64,000 bases of DNA. It comes from Candidatus Woesearchaeota archaeon (GTDB lineage Archaea; Nanoarchaeota; Nanoarchaeia; Woesearchaeales; JAGVZT01). Where the stretch lies: positions 8,212-72,211 of the forward strand of contig JAFCGF010000011.1 of NCBI GenBank assembly GCA_017608295.1, in the 5' to 3' direction. Below the pieces are notes generated by a model. That model was not told the DNA's origin and did not search any database. It saw nothing but the letters and a program-made list of their open reading frames with translations. A program made the position numbers and the translations under genes. This document shows positions 54,357 through 63,521 of this stretch, piece by piece; position 1 is the stretch's first letter, and each line of letters starts with the position of its first letter.

Positions 54357-54929
54357 TTATGGTTCATAATCATCGATCATGTCCTTTATGCCCAACAGTA
54401 AAGCAACAACGGATGGGTCAAGATCAATTTCCGGTATCCTCTGACTGCTGTAGGTCTGAAATTTATTTGTCCTTTCCCTAAGAGCTCTCCAAAGGAGAGT
54501 TCGGTCCTCTGATTGGACAATCAGATCAGATATCGTCTTCGCTTTAAGAAGATATTCCCCTGTAGTATAGAAAAAAGTAATCCGCTTCCATTTTTCTGCA
54601 ATTATGGCGTTTGGCAACTGTGTTACAGGACCAAGTTGAATTTTGAAATATTCTTCATGAGCTTTTGGATGATCAACTTGATCCCGGAACAATTCCGCAC
54701 GAGTTACCAATTCGTGACCGTTGACAGGAGCAACCATTTCGACGCGCCATTTTTTCTGGTTGAACGTAGACGGTTGATAGAATGCGAGATAGTCAACGGC
54801 GATAACCTTTGGTGCAGTTCGTAGGGGAATACGATACCATCCAAGCAGTCTCGCAATTTCGAGATCACGTGGACCAGGCAAATATGAAACCAATATCAAA
54901 TCTGAAGGGTTTGGGAATATGTTAGGCAT
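54357..54929 (-). CDS. Conserved-looking protein of unknown function
   Basis: This 190-residue soluble protein starts MPNIFPNPSDLILVSYLPG. It has no signal peptide or membrane helix. Visible features are an ARLLGWYRIPLRTAPKVIAVDYLAFYQP segment, a central WRVEMVAPV strand and a C-terminal helix ending in LLLGIKDMIDDYEP. I do not recognise the family. An upstream in-frame TTG at 54944 is an alternative start. TTGTCA-17-TAGTCT (54976-54981, 54953-54958, minus strand) may be its promoter, giving a very short leader without a clear ribosome-binding site. Confidence 0.6.
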   Translation of the reverse strand: MPNIFPNPSDLILVSYLPGPRDLEIARLLGWYRIPLRTAPKVIAVDYLAFYQPSTFNQKKWRVEMVAPVNGHELVTRAELFRDQVDHPKAHEEYFKIQLGPVTQLPNAIIAEKWKRITFFYTTGEYLLKAKTISDLIVQSEDRTLLWRALRERTNKFQTYSSQRIPEIDLDPSVVALLLGIKDMIDDYEP

Positions 54930-55376
54930 TGTAGGAGTTAGCAAGAATAATCAGACTATGAAATGGCATGGTGAATGACAATAATGAGAATTAGTTTATG
55001 TCCCTTTATTTTAATCGAATATATATGCCATCACCAGATCAAACAACGAATATCTGGCATACTGATCTGCAGCGAGCAAAACGATCCAAACTATTTGCAC
55101 TTTCCTGATGATTAATAGCGAGTTGACTGTCAAGCGTGAAAAATTAACCTGATCCAAATAACAACATATAAGGGAATTAAATTATCAGATCTGGGTGAGA
55201 GTCAAGGAAATATGGTAGGTGAAGTTAGAGTTTCTTTTTCAGAGACCGAATCTATCTCGACCCTACCAGAATGATAATATGATTCCCCATAATTATATAT
55301 ATGGCGACTTGCTAAGGCACGAATTTCTTTATCGGTCAGGAGGTCTAATAAGGACAAAGTCAAATTGTTGTTGCAT
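54930..55376. other. Intergenic region with a possible gene remnant
   Basis: Most of this holds nothing clear. On the minus strand 55202-55357 there is a 51-codon open frame without an ATG (see separate entry). Confidence 0.35.
55202..55357 (-). pseudogene. Possible remnant of a SWIM-domain-like protein N-terminus
   Basis: This short frame from a TTG reads LLDLLTDKEIRALASRHIYN, then YGESYYHSGRVEIDSVSEKE, then stops. The 'ALAS...YGESYYHSGRV..VS' pattern resembles the N-terminus of bacterial SWIM zinc-finger proteins. Its CxCx(n)CxH finger is absent. It could be a degraded fragment or a chance open frame. The call is low confidence. Confidence 0.2.
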
Positions 55377-55379
55377 ATA

Positions 55380-55415
55380 AAAAGGCATCCTGAAATATCT
55401 CATTACAGGATGCCT
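55380..55415 (-). terminator. Intrinsic terminator of the PLP enzyme gene
   Basis: AGGCATCCTG / CAGGATGCCT (55383-55392 with 55406-55415) is a 10-bp perfect stem. On the minus strand it is followed by TTTTTATA. It lies 23 nt after the stop. Confidence 0.8.
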
Positions 55416-55437
55416 CTTAACATACATATATTTATAT

Positions 55438-56904
55438 TCAAATTAGTCCGACTTTTTGGTTGAATTCATTAATCAGTTCATCAATATCATCAACCTGAGA
55501 TCGAATACTTGTCCAATAATCGGTATCATACCACTGGGCTTGAATTTCATCATATGTCCGACCCTGCTGTTCCACCCATGTGAAGTATTTAAGCTGGTGA
55601 ACACGACGTCGATCTGTGTACCTCAGTTCAAGGAGATTATCGGTAGTTGCTCCTAACAACCACCGACCGAAGTCGACGGCTGCATTTGTCTGATTATATT
55701 CACCAATTTCTTCATGCATCTCTTTCAATCTAGATTTATATAAATCCATTGAATCCGTCAGCACAGTTAGGACAATGTCGTTCTCACCCATTTCGTAGTA
55801 TCTGGCAGTTTTTATCGCGGTAAGGACATTAGAGATGCCGGAAAATCCAAGCAATGAAAGTTGTGAGATGATATTTTCTGGTACCCCCTGCGCAGCGAGA
55901 TACTGTTGACCAGCCGGTTCGTTAAATAACCTGGAGATGTTGACAACAGCGTTGTCATCAATCGCAACCAGCATGTCTGTGTTTTTTGCATTGTGAATCC
56001 AAGGAACATGCTTATCACCGATCCCTTCTATACGATGGGCACCATAACCATTCTCTAACAATGTTGGACACTGCAGTGCTTCACTGGCTACAACGACACT
56101 ACCAGGGAAAAGTGTTTTCATATAATCCCCGCTAGCTATCGTTCCTGCTGAACCCGTTGCTGAGGTTAACCCTCTGTAGCGATCTTTTGGACCCATAACT
56201 CGTTTGAGCACTTCCTCCATTGCATTGCCGGTAATTTCGTAATGCCAGAGGTAATTCCCAAACTCTTCGAATTGATTGAAGATCATTAGATCTTCGCCTG
56301 ACTCACGTAGTTCCCAGCACTTATCAAATATCTCTTTGACATTGGATTCCGAGCCAGGCGTCTTTATGGTTTCGCCCGCGATATTTGCAAGCCAATCAAA
56401 CCGTTCCTGACTCATTTCTTCTGGCAGGATTGCTATTGAATCACAAGCTAATAAGGCAGAATCATAAGCCCCACCACGACAATAATTCCCGGTTGATGGC
56501 CAGACTGCTTTCTGAAGAGTAGGGTCAAATTGTCCAGTAATCAACCTGGGGACGAGGCACCCGAATGCTGCACCTACCTTATGAGACCCGGTCGGGAACC
56601 ATTTTCCGACCAGCGCGATAATCCTGGCTGGTACACCAGTCAATGATGGTGGTAATTCCAAATAATTGACATCTCCAAAGCTACCGCCTGAAGAAACCGG
56701 ATCATTATGCCAGGATATACGAAACAAATTGCGGGGATGAACGTCCCAAAGTCCTATTGCGGATAAATCCGCTTTAATCGTGTTGGGGATTAATGAAGGA
56801 TCTTTCATCTGGGTAAAGGTTGGGATGATGATGTTGCGTTCGCGGGCTCGCTTTAAAACTCTTTCTAAGCGATCTGCGTGCATTTCTAAATCAATGGTAT
56901 ACAT
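55438..56904 (-). CDS. Fold-type II PLP-dependent enzyme, substrate unknown
   Basis: This 488-residue protein is of the tryptophan-synthase-beta/cysteine-synthase fold. The PLP lysine is probably that in TGSHKVGAAFGCLVPRLITG (about residue 108). A substrate loop WPSTGNYCRGGAYDSALLACD and a Gly-rich phosphate-binding TSATGSAGTIASGDY follow. The long N-terminus and C-terminal helical extension do not match ordinary cysteine synthase (about 310 residues) or TrpB. The family probably includes lyases or racemases, but I cannot name the reaction. It is monocistronic, with a terminator just downstream. Confidence 0.75.
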   Translation of the reverse strand: MYTIDLEMHADRLERVLKRARERNIIIPTFTQMKDPSLIPNTIKADLSAIGLWDVHPRNLFRISWHNDPVSSGGSFGDVNYLELPPSLTGVPARIIALVGKWFPTGSHKVGAAFGCLVPRLITGQFDPTLQKAVWPSTGNYCRGGAYDSALLACDSIAILPEEMSQERFDWLANIAGETIKTPGSESNVKEIFDKCWELRESGEDLMIFNQFEEFGNYLWHYEITGNAMEEVLKRVMGPKDRYRGLTSATGSAGTIASGDYMKTLFPGSVVVASEALQCPTLLENGYGAHRIEGIGDKHVPWIHNAKNTDMLVAIDDNAVVNISRLFNEPAGQQYLAAQGVPENIISQLSLLGFSGISNVLTAIKTARYYEMGENDIVLTVLTDSMDLYKSRLKEMHEEIGEYNQTNAAVDFGRWLLGATTDNLLELRYTDRRRVHQLKYFTWVEQQGRTYDEIQAQWYDTDYWTSIRSQVDDIDELINEFNQKVGLI

Positions 56905-57129
56905 GTCTTCTTTTAATCCTTAATTCTCTAATCTATTGTGCAAAATTTGATTTTTTTATGGAGGTTTATCAAGACCTAGTCATTTACAAAGAAGCCATTT
57001 AATTGTCAGACAACTTGATTATAACCCGTTGGGAATTTAATGGGAAATGGATCATAGATTTTATCTAAACCCGGGAAAGCAGAAAAATTGGTATCAAGGA
57101 AATCGGAAAAAAGGTTTGTAATATCCTCG

Positions 57130-58068
57130 TCATTCGTCAAGATCAGGTCCCGGGTCATCACGGACAATATATAACGGACGGCCTTTAGCTTCATCATAGA
57201 GACGACCGATATATTCTCCCAAAATCCCCAAGGATATTAACTGAACACCACCCAGGAATAAGACTGCAAGAAGCGTCGTAGCCTGTCCAAAGAAGGCTTG
57301 TGAACCTGAAGCTCTGAGGATGATGACCACGGGAATTGCTAAAATACTAACCCCAGCTGCAGCAAATCCCATATACATGGCTACCTGAAGAGGGAAGTAT
57401 GAAAAACTAGTGATCGCATCTGTAGCGAACTTGAGCATCTTCTTGAAGGGGTATTTGGTCTCTCCGGCATGTCTCGCAGCCCTTTTATATTCCACACCTG
57501 TTTGATTGAATCCAACCCATACTGACATACCACGCAGAAACCGATGGCGCTCCCTCATCTCCCCCATCACTTCAACTACTTTCCGATCAATGAGCCTAAA
57601 ATCTCCGGTGTTACGCGGAATATCAACATCTGTTATCCGATAAATCAAATGATAGAAAATGGAAGCAGTAAATTCTTTGAACCATGTTTCTCCCTCTCTC
57701 TCAGAGCGTACTGCATACACAACTTCAAAGCCGGATCTCCATTTATCAATTAAATCGAGAATTACTTCAGGAGGGTCCTGTAAATCAGAGTCAATAATTA
57801 CAACTGCTTTTCCCTGGCTGTAATCCAAACCTGCAGTTACTGCGATCTGATGACCAAAATTGCGGGCGAATATGACAGGCTTAACCCTTGGATCTTTTGT
57901 GTTCAATTCCCGAATGAGGTTTGTGGATCCGTCCTGGGACCCATCATCAACCATTATGATTTCCCAGGTTTCTCCCGTGGAATCCATAACCTCCCGAATT
58001 CGTTCATATAACTCTGGGATATTATTCAGCTCATTGTAAATTGGAGCAATAATTGAGAATGTAACCAT
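57130..58068 (-). CDS. Family 2 glycosyltransferase, DPM/GtrB type
   Basis: This enzyme probably transfers a sugar from a nucleotide donor to polyprenyl phosphate on the cytoplasmic face. The 312 residues have a GT-A domain (APIYNELNNIPELYERI, MVDDGSQDGS, VIIDSDLQDPPE, RNTGDFRLIDRKV) and two C-terminal membrane helices (about 230-290), the layout of GtrB/ArnC-like proteins. It could supply lipid-linked sugars to a GT39-type enzyme such as the Agl23-NHL protein in this window; this is inferred. The 60 nt before the next gene upstream have no special feature. Confidence 0.85.
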   Translation of the reverse strand: MVTFSIIAPIYNELNNIPELYERIREVMDSTGETWEIIMVDDGSQDGSTNLIRELNTKDPRVKPVIFARNFGHQIAVTAGLDYSQGKAVVIIDSDLQDPPEVILDLIDKWRSGFEVVYAVRSEREGETWFKEFTASIFYHLIYRITDVDIPRNTGDFRLIDRKVVEVMGEMRERHRFLRGMSVWVGFNQTGVEYKRAARHAGETKYPFKKMLKFATDAITSFSYFPLQVAMYMGFAAAGVSILAIPVVIILRASGSQAFFGQATTLLAVLFLGGVQLISLGILGEYIGRLYDEAKGRPLYIVRDDPGPDLDE

Positions 58069-58126
58069 AATAACTCTCGGTTAATCAAACATTTGTCTAG
58101 TTTAGATGATTATTAACAACAGGTAA

Positions 58127-59260
58127 TTATTTTTCTGGTACCTGGGACTTTGGTTTACTGATAGAAAAATACTGCGATGGATCCTGATCTTCTGGAAATG
58201 GGGGCAACCCAAAAATTCTTCGACGCAAATATCGACCAATGACGAAGATCGATATAAGAACAGGAACTACCAAGAAGGCTGCTAAAGCACCATGAAAAAC
58301 CAATGCCGCGATTACGACGACAAAAACAATCCCAGCATGAAGATGTACATGCCGTCCAATGATTACTGGTCGAAGCCAAATGTTCTTGATTGCAGTAAGC
58401 ACTAAATATAAAACCAAGACCAAAACAGCAAACCAGAAATTCGACATCTGAAGATATGAAGAACCACCAATTAAGGCTGCTAAAACCGATAGGACTCCAG
58501 AAACAATAGCCCCAATTTCATGGACAAAACTTGTGATTCCAGTGAGGATTCCGAGTATTATCGCACCAGGCAAACCGATGATCAACCAAACGATTGAATC
58601 AACCAACCCAACAACAAACATAAAAACTAATTGACTCCTGAGATAATCTGCCCAAACATGTTGAAGCTGTTCAAAAAGGTGGTTGAAGTCCTCTTGATAT
58701 TCTTCCGGTGCCACCCTAACGAGCCATTTCTGAATGTTATGACCATCCTGGAGGAAATAATAGATGCTAACAATTATTATGAGAATCCAAAGAAAATTCT
58801 TGGTCACCACTTCGAAAATGGTGAAGAAATTACTCATCAATGGTGTCAACAAATCAGTCGATATTTCAGGCAATGGCGGTAAGAATTGACCCGGGAAAAC
58901 GGTCCGCCTGAAAAAATTTATCGGCGTAACCTTTAAATCTTCATAATAAGACAATACACTTTCAAGATCTAATTCAATAGCTTGAACCTGGTTTACGAGA
59001 ACCGGTGTTATCAATCCTATAATCGTAATAAGCAAGAGAATACTAATGATGTAAACTATTAAAACCGAAAGGGTATAAGACAATCGAGTCCGTGAGGCAA
59101 GAAAATCCACAGCCGGGTGAAGGATATAGGCAATAATGGCAGCAATGATTAACGGACTGAGAATCCCATGGAAATACCATAATATAAAAATACATCCAGC
59201 GAATAGGATAATCAAAGCCAGGTAACGAGCTTCTTTTGGCCAAGTTTTGGTAATGCTCAT
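58127..59260 (-). CDS. AI-2E family transporter (TqsA/PerM-like)
   Basis: This 377-residue integral membrane protein has about seven helices. The N-terminal pair is followed by ...PLIIAAIIAYILHPAVDFL-like sequence. The family core is IILGILTGITSFVHEIGAIVSG, then NIWLRPVIIGRHVHLHAG. Members export small molecules or act as ion antiporters; AI-2 transport itself is not implied. It starts 10 nt after thrC on the same strand. Confidence 0.8.
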   Translation of the reverse strand: MSITKTWPKEARYLALIILFAGCIFILWYFHGILSPLIIAAIIAYILHPAVDFLASRTRLSYTLSVLIVYIISILLLITIIGLITPVLVNQVQAIELDLESVLSYYEDLKVTPINFFRRTVFPGQFLPPLPEISTDLLTPLMSNFFTIFEVVTKNFLWILIIIVSIYYFLQDGHNIQKWLVRVAPEEYQEDFNHLFEQLQHVWADYLRSQLVFMFVVGLVDSIVWLIIGLPGAIILGILTGITSFVHEIGAIVSGVLSVLAALIGGSSYLQMSNFWFAVLVLVLYLVLTAIKNIWLRPVIIGRHVHLHAGIVFVVVIAALVFHGALAAFLVVPVLISIFVIGRYLRRRIFGLPPFPEDQDPSQYFSISKPKSQVPEK

Positions 59261-59270
59261 TTTATTTAAT

Positions 59271-60572
59271 TTAACGTTGTCTGACTATTTTTCTGACAGC
59301 ATCCATTGTAGGTTCAATAATCGGCGCAATACCCGCAGATTGGGCTGCTGCTTTGATATCCTTTAACCCACTTCCAGTATTAATAACAACCACAGGGTCT
59401 TCAGGTCCAATATACCCATCCCGGATAGACGCTTTGAGACCTGCGTAAGCAGCAGAACCAGCTGGTTCTGCAAAAATGCCTACATTTCCAAGGTCAACGA
59501 TGGACTCAAGGATTTCATCATCGGATACAGTAATATATGCTCCTCCAGTTTGGGTAGCAGCACGGAGAGCACGCAAACCATCCCTGGGCATATTGACAGA
59601 GATACTATCTGCTCTGGTTGTGGCCTGGACGGGTTTTATTTCTTCAGTACCTGCGTTGAACGCGTTTGCTATAGCTGAGGAATTTTCAGATTGGATTCCA
59701 AATATCCTGGGTATCTTCGAAATTAGACCAATTTCGCGAAGATCCTTAAACCCTTTATGGAGACCTGAAATAATATTGCCATCGCCAACCGAGACGAAAA
59801 CTGATAATTTTCCATCTTGAAGCTGCTTGAGTGTTTGATTATCCAAAGGAGAACTCTCTCGGGAATTTTTATCCAGGTTGGGTTGTAAAACCTCGAATAT
59901 TTCAAATGCTGCCGTTTTCTTCCCTTCCGCAGTGAAAGGGTTATAGCCTGTATTTCGACAATACCAGCCAAACTCTTCCGATGCCTTGATAGACAGGTCA
60001 AAAGCATCATCATAATTCCCATCAACGAGAAGGACTTCAGATCCATAAACCAGGAGTTGAGCGATCTTGGCAGGAGGCGCATCTTTTGGTGCAAAAATTA
60101 CCGTCTTATGATTTACTGCGGCTCCCATTCCAGCTAAGGCAGCACCAGCATTTCCTGTAGAGGCAGTGACGATCACATCTGCGCCGATCTCCCTGGCACG
60201 CGCTACCAAAACTGATGAAGCTCTATCTTTAAAGGATGCTGTAGGATTCCGGCTTTCATCCTTTATCCAAAGGTTTTTGAGTCCGAGTGATTTGGCTAAA
60301 AGACTGGGGGTATACATCGGTGTCCAACCCACCATACGTAGAGGTGTCCCCCAACATCCAGGATCTGACACCGGCAGGAGGGGCAAGTACCGCCATAAGG
60401 ATGGCTCATCTTTAATAATATATCTTCCCTCAAATTTTTCTCTAATTTGGTCAAAATTGAGGATAACATCCAGATTACCACCATCCCTATCACATGTGTA
60501 CATCACATCTTTCGGTCCGTATGTGTACCCACATATCGAACACCTGTATATGAAGTGGCGCTCTGATCTCAT
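59271..60572 (-). CDS. thrC: Threonine synthase
   Basis: This PLP enzyme converts O-phosphohomoserine to threonine. The 433 residues start with a small zinc-ribbon-like segment (CSICGYTYG, then a Cys further on), followed by the PLP lysine in NPTASFKDRASS (about residue 115), TASTGNAGAALAGMGA, FVSVGDGNIISGLHKG and a C-terminal VVINTGSGLKD. This is the longer, type with N-terminal ribbon common in archaea and Chloroflexota. The ATG overlaps the EEP stop by one base (TAATG). Confidence 0.92.
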   Translation of the reverse strand: MRSERHFIYRCSICGYTYGPKDVMYTCDRDGGNLDVILNFDQIREKFEGRYIIKDEPSLWRYLPLLPVSDPGCWGTPLRMVGWTPMYTPSLLAKSLGLKNLWIKDESRNPTASFKDRASSVLVARAREIGADVIVTASTGNAGAALAGMGAAVNHKTVIFAPKDAPPAKIAQLLVYGSEVLLVDGNYDDAFDLSIKASEEFGWYCRNTGYNPFTAEGKKTAAFEIFEVLQPNLDKNSRESSPLDNQTLKQLQDGKLSVFVSVGDGNIISGLHKGFKDLREIGLISKIPRIFGIQSENSSAIANAFNAGTEEIKPVQATTRADSISVNMPRDGLRALRAATQTGGAYITVSDDEILESIVDLGNVGIFAEPAGSAAYAGLKASIRDGYIGPEDPVVVINTGSGLKDIKAAAQSAGIAPIIEPTMDAVRKIVRQR

Positions 60573-61318
60573 TAATTCACCTTAATAGTGGCAAGTAGTC
60601 CGAAATGATCGGAAGGATAGATATTATCTGTATTTTCGGTTGGAATATCAAGAACGACCCGGCAATCTTCGGTGTGAAGACGGGGATCAACAAAAATATA
60701 ATCCAGGGTTCCTCGCCAATTTGGATCAGGCTTAGGACGTCTGCCTAACTTCCAGTTGATTATGCTGCGAATAACCAATTTTTTTGAATGAGGTAGAGGG
60801 GTTGGGCTTGTAAATTCTGGCTCTTCCCCATGAACTTGTCGATGAGCAGAATCAAAATATTTCCTCATCAATTCGATGGAAGAACTCTCTGGTAATCCGT
60901 TGAAATCTCCCGCCACGATAACTGAGATCTCCGCCGGTTGAGTATCCAACCAATCCAGGAGCAATTCTATCTGCGCTTTTCTTTCTGGAGATTCTCCATG
61001 TTTCCAAAAGAAATGACCATTTACAATCATCAATTTATCGCCGTTGATCCGAAATTCCAGGAGTTGAGCCACTCGATTTTGTGTCAGAAGATCAATCCGA
61101 TCATGTCTTTTTACAGGAAAACGACAAAGTGTGGCAATCCCTTCAACCTCTTCTTTACTACCTGTTTTTGGGCAAAGATAAATGTTATAGAGATCCTCAT
61201 CTTCCGATTTCAACGCATTAAGTTCCTGGGCAACCCAGTGTGCATTGCTTGAATTCCCCTTCAGGGAAACTTCCTGCATCGTTATGATATCTGGATTGAG
61301 CTGTGCTAATTGATTCAC
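60572..61318 (-). CDS. Endonuclease/exonuclease/phosphatase-family protein, N-terminus out of frame
   Basis: This metal-dependent phosphodiesterase or phosphatase has 248 residues in the annotated frame. Motifs are ITMQEVSL (metal Glu), VNGHFFWKHG, VAGDFNGLPESS and YPSDHFGLLATI (catalytic His). A GTG at 61318 is the first start codon in frame. However, the same frame continues upstream as LVTINILNDLSHWKKRRHALV, the usual first strand with the conserved Asn, and no start codon lies there. A GTG at 61386-61388 in another frame would give MPSLVTINIL if one C were missing from CCC near 61378-61380. The N-terminus is therefore probably frameshifted. Confidence 0.75.
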   Translation of the reverse strand: MNQLAQLNPDIITMQEVSLKGNSSNAHWVAQELNALKSEDEDLYNIYLCPKTGSKEEVEGIATLCRFPVKRHDRIDLLTQNRVAQLLEFRINGDKLMIVNGHFFWKHGESPERKAQIELLLDWLDTQPAEISVIVAGDFNGLPESSSIELMRKYFDSAHRQVHGEEPEFTSPTPLPHSKKLVIRSIINWKLGRRPKPDPNWRGTLDYIFVDPRLHTEDCRVVLDIPTENTDNIYPSDHFGLLATIKVN

Positions 61319-61391
61319 TAATGCATGTCTTCGTTTTTTCCAATGAGACAGATCATTTAAGATATTGATAGTAACTAAGGGAGGGCACGTT

Positions 61392-62360
61392 TTATAAGCC
61401 TCGCTCTCCGCGAATATACGGCAAACCTAGAGCAGCCGGGGCACCTAATCGTTTTCTAATTGCCTCACGAGAGCCAATTACAAGAACAATAATTGTAAAC
61501 GCGTATGGGAGCATCTGCAGGAAGAAACCCCAATATGGATTGTAATAAAAAGGATTTCTAAACCCAAGGATCATTAATGGACCCTGGATATCCAAGATCA
61601 GCCGTCGGAGCGCACCAAATGCATACGATCCAAAAGCTGCACGAACAGGGTCCCATTGTGCAAATATTACCAAACCCACTGCTATCCAGCCCTGTCCAGC
61701 TGTGGTTAATTCACTGAACCACCCAGGTGAAATTGCCAAACTGATTGTAGCACCAGCCAACCCAGCAAATACGCCTCCAACAAATACGTAAATATAGCGA
61801 AGACGGTAAACACTGATCCCTAAGGTGTCCGCTGCTGCTGGATATTCTCCAACTGCTCGTAAGTGCATTCCTGGTCTTGTGCGGTAAATGTAATACCAGG
61901 TCAGAGGTACGATCAAGAAACCAATATAAACCATTATGCTGTGATTTGTAAACAAGATAGGTCCAAGGAAAGGAATATCCTTAATCAATGGAATCGAAAA
62001 TCTTGGCAAGAGAGAAACAGTTCCAGCTTTACTCAATCCTTCTCCCAACACTAAACTTATTCCTGTACCTAAAAATGTCAAGGAAAGACCGCTAACAACC
62101 TGATCCGCTTGAAGATGAATCGTGATGAATGCGTGAACCTGGCTTATTAGACCAGCTGCAACCATTGCAACCAGGAGGCCCAACCAGGGATTTCCTGAGG
62201 CAACAGCAGTACTGAAGGCACTCATCGCACCGATCAGCATCATACCCTCTACTCCCAGGTTCATGATACCAGATCGTTCAGCAAATATCTCACCAATTGT
62301 GGCAAACAGTAATACTGTCCCGGATGCGATTCCAGCCTGCAGGATGATCAAAATACTCAT
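61392..62360 (-). CDS. BMP-type ABC transporter permease (nucleoside import), second permease
   Basis: This 322-residue permease has about nine helices and family motifs FAERSGIMNLGVEGMML and GASLALAISPGWFSELTTAGQGWIAVGLVIF-type sequence. It belongs to the branched-chain/ribose-type permease group found in purine/pyrimidine nucleoside importers such as NupC-YufQ. It is the downstream partner of the permease at 62373. Nucleoside specificity is inferred from the group; no binding-protein gene is in view. Confidence 0.82.
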   Translation of the reverse strand: MSILIILQAGIASGTVLLFATIGEIFAERSGIMNLGVEGMMLIGAMSAFSTAVASGNPWLGLLVAMVAAGLISQVHAFITIHLQADQVVSGLSLTFLGTGISLVLGEGLSKAGTVSLLPRFSIPLIKDIPFLGPILFTNHSIMVYIGFLIVPLTWYYIYRTRPGMHLRAVGEYPAAADTLGISVYRLRYIYVFVGGVFAGLAGATISLAISPGWFSELTTAGQGWIAVGLVIFAQWDPVRAAFGSYAFGALRRLILDIQGPLMILGFRNPFYYNPYWGFFLQMLPYAFTIIVLVIGSREAIRKRLGAPAALGLPYIRGERGL

Positions 62361-62372
62361 ATAGGTTCTCCT

Positions 62373-63515
62373 CTATGCCTCAGCCTCAATGCGCTCAATC
62401 CGAACACGATACCTCAAAAAGAAGTCACTGGCGATCAGAGATACCAGAATAATACCTTGAATCATCTTTGGGATACCTGACGGTTGAATTTCTCTCCCGG
62501 CGAGGATCAAGGCACCAAACAGAACAGAGACCAATATAACGGCTAATGGGTTGAGCTTAGCAAGCCAGGCGATAATAATACCTGTGAACCCATAACCTGG
62601 TGAAATTGCGCCCTGCAAACGATGTACTACACCAGTAATTTCAGACATACCAGCTAACCCAGCTAAAGCTCCAGAAACTGCCATAACCAGGATTGTATTC
62701 CTTTTAATATTGATACCTGCGTATTCAGCTGCTTGAGGGTTATCGCCAATCAATCTAATTTCATATCCCCATCGACTTCTATATAGGATAAACCAAACAA
62801 CCACAGCAGCAATAATTCCCAGCACCAATCCAAAATGTGTCGTTAATCCACGAAATATTGGCACTTGCTCTGCAAAGTCGGATAATCTCGGAAGCCAGGC
62901 GTTTCTTTCAAACATCTTGCTCATTTGAAAACCGCCATCACTCCAAATTGCAAAAATAAAATAATTGTTCCAAGCCACCGCTATATAATTCAACATCAAG
63001 GTTGATATGACTTCATTAACATTGAACCCTGCTTTTAAATATCCGGGGATGAAGCCCCAGGCTGCACCAGCAAGCATACCCATCATTATCATAGCGGGTA
63101 TGAATAACCATATAGAGGTCCCTTCCGGAAATATCGGCAATAGGACCACGATACTGGCGCCAAAAGCTCCAAGGTAAAACTGCCCTTCTGCTCCAATGTT
63201 CCATAAGCGCATTCGAAAGGCTATTGAACATGCCAAACCAACCAGAATCAGAGGGGTTGCTTTGACCAGGGTATCAGAAAAAACGCCCAAGCTGCCAAAG
63301 GAAGCTCGACCAATATGAGCATATGATTTTATTGGGTTCCCCCCTGACCACGCGATGACGATTCCTCCAATTATCAATGCAAAAACCACGGCGCCGAGTG
63401 AAACTACAAGAGGGTACCATTTGGCAGGTTCTTCTAGCCTAGGTTCAAACCTGATTCTGTAGGGGAATTTCTTGCGGCCAGGTTCTAATAAATCTGATTT
63501 TGATGTTTCAGCCAT
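62373..63515 (-). CDS. BMP-type ABC transporter permease (nucleoside import), first permease
   Basis: This 380-residue permease has a cytoplasmic N-terminal stretch and about nine helices. Typical elements are RMRLWNIGAEGQFYLGAFGAS, PGYLKAGFNVNEVISTLMLNYIA and GINIKRNTILVMAVSGALAGLAG. It pairs with the permease at 61392 (12 nt downstream) and the ATPase at 63522 (6 nt upstream), so all three are one transcript. Confidence 0.82.
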   Translation of the reverse strand: MAETSKSDLLEPGRKKFPYRIRFEPRLEEPAKWYPLVVSLGAVVFALIIGGIVIAWSGGNPIKSYAHIGRASFGSLGVFSDTLVKATPLILVGLACSIAFRMRLWNIGAEGQFYLGAFGASIVVLLPIFPEGTSIWLFIPAMIMMGMLAGAAWGFIPGYLKAGFNVNEVISTLMLNYIAVAWNNYFIFAIWSDGGFQMSKMFERNAWLPRLSDFAEQVPIFRGLTTHFGLVLGIIAAVVVWFILYRSRWGYEIRLIGDNPQAAEYAGINIKRNTILVMAVSGALAGLAGMSEITGVVHRLQGAISPGYGFTGIIIAWLAKLNPLAVILVSVLFGALILAGREIQPSGIPKMIQGIILVSLIASDFFLRYRVRIERIEAEA

Positions 63516-63521
63516 ACCGGG

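Noticed and set aside
55334..55378. Short minus-strand ATG frame reading MQQQFDFVLIRPPDR
   Set aside because: 15 codons directly after a terminator, overlapping the possible SWIM relic in another frame; no support as a gene.
57006..57197. 63-codon minus-strand frame overlapping the end of the GT2 gene
   Set aside because: It overlaps the glycosyltransferase C-terminus in another frame, has no ribosome-binding site and no recognisable motif.
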